Assembly: GCF_001420995.1 (NCBI RefSeq)
Contig: NZ_CP012185.1
Span: 186,001 to 250,000 of the forward strand
DNA: 64,000 nucleotides
Source of the DNA: Pseudonocardia sp. EC080619-01
GTDB lineage: Bacteria; Actinomycetota; Actinomycetes; Mycobacteriales; Pseudonocardiaceae
Direction of reading: 5' to 3'
Shown in pieces: positions 61,097 through 64,000 of the stretch (within the stretch, counting starts at the first letter, position 1; each line of letters opens with the position of its first letter). The notes under the pieces are model-generated. The model did not search any database. It saw only the letters and a program-made list of their open reading frames with translations, and was not told where the DNA came from. The translations under genes and the position numbers were made by a program.

Positions 61097-62197
61097 CTAG
61101 CCGAAGCCCTCGGCGAATTCGACAGGGTCGCCGGTGGCGATCAGCAGCGCGGCCATGCCCTCGGCACATAGGCAGCCGCGCTCGCGGGCTTCGGGATCGG
61201 TGGGCTCGGCGAGGATCTGCCCGACCGCGCGGCGCCCGATCATTCTCAGGAACTCGCGGTGGGCGGCCCCTTCGCTGGCCCGGTCGGCGACCGAGGTCGA
61301 GTAGACCTCCGCGAGCCGCTGCAGGGCGGCGGAGACGCCGAGGTGGCCCTGTCGCCGAAGCGCAGCAGCTGCAGCGTGTGCCGCAGCGTCTCGTCGCCTT
61401 GACGTTCCCGTTTGTCCGCGAGCGGCGAGCACAGCGGCCCGGAACCGGCGCCGCACGGCCGTGCACACGACGCCGTCGTAGCCGCGCGGCATCCCGTTGA
61501 AGAACCCGGCCCAGTCCTCGCGGCTCACCTCGAGCGGGGTGCCGCGCTCGCCGTCGCGGCGCAGCGCGGCGACCAGCTCGGCGGGCAGCATGGGCGGATC
61601 GGCGGGCCGCGGGATGCGGTCCAGCCGGACGCCGGGGGTCGCGGGGTCGGGCCGGGCGTCCGCTCGCCACTCGAAGATCGAGCCGCCCGAGTCCGGGTTG
61701 ATGCTCGGAGGGGCGACGGCGTACCTGTGCCAGTGCTGGATCAGCTCGACGCCGGGCAGCGCCCCGACCAGTTCGACGCCGTCCGGGACCAGGCCGAGGT
61801 ACTTGCCGCTCACGTCGTCGCCGCGACTGGTGATCTTGAAAGTCGCGGGGAAGGAGACACCGGTGTCGGCCTCGATCGCGGACAGGGTGGCCGCGCCCCG
61901 CTTCACGACGCCGCCCTTCTCGTAGTCGTCACAGTCGACCGCGACGCGGTGCGACATGCCGATGCCGATGTTGCCGCGGGGCGCCATGTGGATCCACTCC
62001 GCGATGTCCGCTCCGGACGGGACGGTGCGGCCGCCGCCGGTGACGCCGCACGGTGGCGGCGACTTCTTGCCGCGAGGCAGCGGGAACCCGCTGGTCCAGC
62101 CGGCTCGGTAGAGGTCCCAGGCGGCGGTGGCGAAGCCCGGGACCGAGGCTGCGGTTCGAGCCGGCCTTCCGGCCGCGGGGGTGTCGACCGCGGTCAT
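61097..62197 (-). CDS. Bifunctional primase/polymerase (prim-pol) N-terminal domain protein
   Basis: A 366-residue protein. The ATG at 62197 has GGAGGAG 6 bases upstream. Motifs: FATAAWDLYRAGWTSGFPLP and KKSPPPCGVTGG, then GIGMSHRVAVDCDDYEKGG (DxD catalytic region), and HWHRYAVAPPSINPDSGG. Such proteins prime replication of integrative elements and phages. Residues about 258-278 are Ala/Arg-rich and appear to be read in the wrong frame between two compensating indels (61425 to 61360). It is the first gene of a minus-strand operon ending at 59380 and lies beside the tRNA-Thr half-gene. Confidence 0.78.
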   Translation of the reverse strand: MTAVDTPAAGRPARTAASVPGFATAAWDLYRAGWTSGFPLPRGKKSPPPCGVTGGGRTVPSGADIAEWIHMAPRGNIGIGMSHRVAVDCDDYEKGGVVKRGAATLSAIEADTGVSFPATFKITSRGDDVSGKYLGLVPDGVELVGALPGVELIQHWHRYAVAPPSINPDSGGSIFEWRADARPDPATPGVRLDRIPRPADPPMLPAELVAALRRDGERGTPLEVSREDWAGFFNGMPRGYDGVVCTAVRRRFRAAVLAARGQTGTSRRRDAAAHAAAAALRRQGHLGVSAALQRLAEVYSTSVADRASEGAAHREFLRMIGRRAVGQILAEPTDPEARERGCLCAEGMAALLIATGDPVEFAEGFG

Positions 62198-62332
62198 CGG
62201 GTCTCCTCCGTGAAGTTCGTGGTGATGGTCAGAGACCGGGTCTTGCCCCCAGGCGAGACTCACAACGGACTCACAAGCGGTCGATCCTGACCTTGACGCA
62301 GCCCCGCTCTGGGCAGACGCACAGGTCAGCGA

Positions 62333-62377
62333 TGGAGCCGGAGGTCGGGATCGAACCGACGACCTACTGTTTACAAG
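62333..62377 (-). tRNA. tRNA-Thr 3' half (probable attachment-site scar)
   Basis: The minus strand has the anticodon loop CTTGTAA (anticodon TGT), variable loop, T arm GTCGG-TTCGATC-CCGAC and acceptor strand ending TCCA. Upstream sequence does not form the anticodon 5' strand, D arm or 5' acceptor. Integrative elements leave such 3' halves at one end. Confidence 0.65.
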
Positions 62378-62936
62378 GCTGTCCACGGCGGTAGCGCCGC
62401 GCTGCGACTTGCCGGTCCATGCACACGGAGCGTTCCACCGGCGGATCGCTTGCCGCGGATTGCAAGAACATCGGTGTCATTCCGACCCAGGAGTGTGGAC
62501 CCGATGACGGAGCTCGCTGCTGGTGAGCCCGTGGACCTCGAGGACTGTCACCGGCGGACGACGCCGCGACATCCTCAGGCCTTGGGCGGTGCGGCCCGGC
62601 CGCAGGCGAGGGAGGACGCCAAGTACTGGGTGCACGTGCTCCCCGAGACCCGCAACCGCGGCCACGAGGACGGGCACGGTAGAGGTGGTCCGGGCGGGGT
62701 CGGTGACTGCGCAGATGGGTGTACGTAGGCGGTGGCCACGCCTAGCCTGTTGGGCTACTCGGCAACTGGTGGTGGCCGGGTCGGATGGTCGGGAGCTGCG
62801 GATGTGGCCGTGATCGGCGCGGTCCGGCTAACGACCTGCGATGTCCGCATCCGGAATGTCGCGGGCGGCGATGAGACCAGCGTCCGAGCCACCGGCCGAG
62901 TAGGTGGTCAGCCGCAGATGCGGCAGGGGAGCGGTG
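62378..62936. other. No supportable gene between the tRNA half and the AraC gene
   Basis: Several short frames exist, but none has integrase, excisionase or other recognisable motifs. An integrase would be expected next to an intact attachment site, so its absence supports loss of that end. Confidence 0.4.
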
Positions 62937-63914
62937 ATGAAGATGAGCGTGGAAATCGAGCGGTCCTCGTTCACGTCGAAGTCCGCGGACGAGGCGTGGG
63001 ACGCGCTCTCCCGGATGTATACGCGGGCCCGGCCGCACACCTCCTCACCGGAGGCGGCACTCCGCGTCACCAGTGCGACGACCCCGGCTGTCGCGCTCGA
63101 CCGGGTATGGCTCCACTCCGCCGAGGGAGCCTTCTCGGAGAGCCCCGAGCAGGTGAACGTGATCAGCGTGCTCAGCGGGCGGATCAGTCTGGACTTCGGC
63201 CGGCACGGCTCGGTCGCCAATACGCCCGGCGACAGCTATCTGTACCTGCCCGACAGCCCGGCCCACCTGGAGTGGGACACCTTCAGCGCGCTGGCCGTCC
63301 GCCTGCCGCTGCGCCAGATGGCCCGCTCGGCTGCGGGACTGACCGGCTTGAGCCTCGACGCACTACGCTTCGCCTCCATGCGCCCGGTCTCAGCGGCGCA
63401 CGCACAGTTGTGGCTCCGCACCGTCAAGTTTGCCTGGCGAGAACTGACCGAACGGGACGGCTGCGCTGGAGAGTCCTTAGTACATCAGGAACTCGTGAAC
63501 CTGGTGACGACGACAGCGTTGTCGGTGTTCCCGAACACCGCCGCCGACGTGCTGGCCGACCGCCCAGCGCCGGGAACCTTGCGCGCCGAGCCCGCGGCGC
63601 TGCGCCGGGCAGTGGAGTTCATCGAGACCAACGCCCACCGCCCGATCGGCCTGGACGAGATCGGCGAGGCCGCCCGGATCGGTAGCCGCGGCCTGCAGCA
63701 CGCCTTCCGCCGACACCGTGACTGCACCCCGGTGGACTATCTCAGACAGGTCCGCATGGACCGTGCACACCGGGATCTGCAAGCCGCCGACCCGACCCGC
63801 GGCGACACGGTCGCCGAGATCGCCGCCCGCTGGGGCTTCGGCCACGCCGGCCGGTTCGCCGTGCAGTACCGACAGCGGTACGGCCAGTCGCCAGGCGCGA
63901 CCTTGCGAAACTGA
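62937..63914 (+). CDS. AraC-family transcriptional regulator
   Basis: A 325-residue protein. The ATG at 62937 has GGGGAG 5 bases upstream. The N-terminal half is a cupin-like sensor of the AraC_binding_2 type (VNVISVLSGRISLDFGRHGS, NTPGDSYLYLPDSPAHLEWD). The C-terminal domain has both helix-turn-helices (GLDEIGEAARIGSRGLQHAF and VAEIAARWGFGHAGRFAVQY). It lies outside the decayed mobile region. Its target is not evident in the window. Confidence 0.9.
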   Translation: MKMSVEIERSSFTSKSADEAWDALSRMYTRARPHTSSPEAALRVTSATTPAVALDRVWLHSAEGAFSESPEQVNVISVLSGRISLDFGRHGSVANTPGDSYLYLPDSPAHLEWDTFSALAVRLPLRQMARSAAGLTGLSLDALRFASMRPVSAAHAQLWLRTVKFAWRELTERDGCAGESLVHQELVNLVTTTALSVFPNTAADVLADRPAPGTLRAEPAALRRAVEFIETNAHRPIGLDEIGEAARIGSRGLQHAFRRHRDCTPVDYLRQVRMDRAHRDLQAADPTRGDTVAEIAARWGFGHAGRFAVQYRQRYGQSPGATLRN

Positions 63915-64000
63915 GAGGGACCACACGCAGAGATCATCGACGCGATCCACCCCGAGATCAGAACCGCGGCGTGGCCGACGTGAGCACCGTCGTCTGCGAC

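Larger units (their letters stand above)
47431..62377. mobile_element. Decayed integrative/conjugative (AICE- or phage-like) region
   Basis: The stretch contains prim-pol, XRE regulator, DUF2637 protein, a conjugation-type fragment, a prohead-protease-like gene, restriction genes and many small hypotheticals. It ends at the 3' half of a tRNA-Thr gene. No integrase is seen, and the tRNA scrap at 47431 differs from the tRNA-Thr half. Limits are therefore approximate and more than one element may be mixed. Confidence 0.45.

Noticed and set aside
62378..62936. Possible integrase gene beside the tRNA-Thr half
   Set aside because: No frame shows the Arg...His-x-x-Arg...Tyr motifs or a serine-recombinase start. 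The short frames look non-coding.

Overview
The window is high-GC DNA, with strong G/C bias at third codon positions, frequent GTG starts and many ATGA/GTGA stop-start overlaps. Together with gene families such as DUF2637, prim-pol, paired FadE-type acyl-CoA dehydrogenases and IS481/IS110 elements, this points to an actinobacterium. A Pseudonocardia-like genus is my guess, not something the sequence proves. No rRNA, complete tRNA or CRISPR array is visible.

1-3.2 kb is insertion-sequence debris: a toxin-antitoxin remnant at the edge, an IS110 scrap and a frameshifted IS110 transposase. 3.2-26.2 kb is a catabolic block for an aromatic compound. An IclR regulator diverges from an acyl-CoA dehydrogenase pair plus a class III CoA-transferase. 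Crotonases follow, one intact and one broken, with a broken acyl-CoA dehydrogenase. Next come the 2-hydroxypentadienoate hydratase / acylating aldehyde dehydrogenase / 4-hydroxy-2-oxovalerate aldolase operon, an MFS transporter and an ACMSD-like amidohydrolase. The minus-strand operon at 24.6-17.4 kb encodes a class III extradiol dioxygenase, a C-C hydrolase, a ferredoxin reductase, a dienelactone-hydrolase-like protein without its nucleophile, ring-hydroxylating dioxygenase alpha and beta subunits, a diol dehydrogenase and a Rieske ferredoxin. Together these make a ring dihydroxylation, meta-cleavage, C-C hydrolysis route to pyruvate and acetyl-CoA, plus beta-oxidation enzymes for the released side-chain acid. 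A 17-bp palindrome, GTTCC[A/G]-N5-[C/T]GGAAC, recurs upstream of these transcription units and probably marks one regulon.

26-36 kb holds an IS481 copy inserted in an AraC-type gene, then a compact module under a divergent GntR/FCD regulator: three paralogous alpha/beta hydrolases, an M24 prolidase-like peptidase and an S9 peptidase fused to an N-terminal SCP2-like domain. Its substrate is unknown. 36-47 kb is mixed accessory DNA: a RibD/DHFR-like reductase, a VOC protein, an erythromycin-esterase homologue, an alkylsulfatase pseudogene, a TetR-flavin monooxygenase pair with tandem operators, toxin-antitoxin pieces and an AbiEii-type gene pair.

47-62.4 kb looks like a decayed integrative/conjugative (AICE-like) element ending in the 3' half of a tRNA-Thr gene. 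It has prim-pol, an XRE regulator, a prohead-protease-like gene, a DUF2637/conjugation-gene chimera, an Mrr-like gene with an internal stop and an apparently intact type II restriction-modification pair. An AraC regulator closes the window. Many accessory genes carry single-base frameshifts while the catabolic core is intact. Real decay is likely, but sequencing indels should be excluded.
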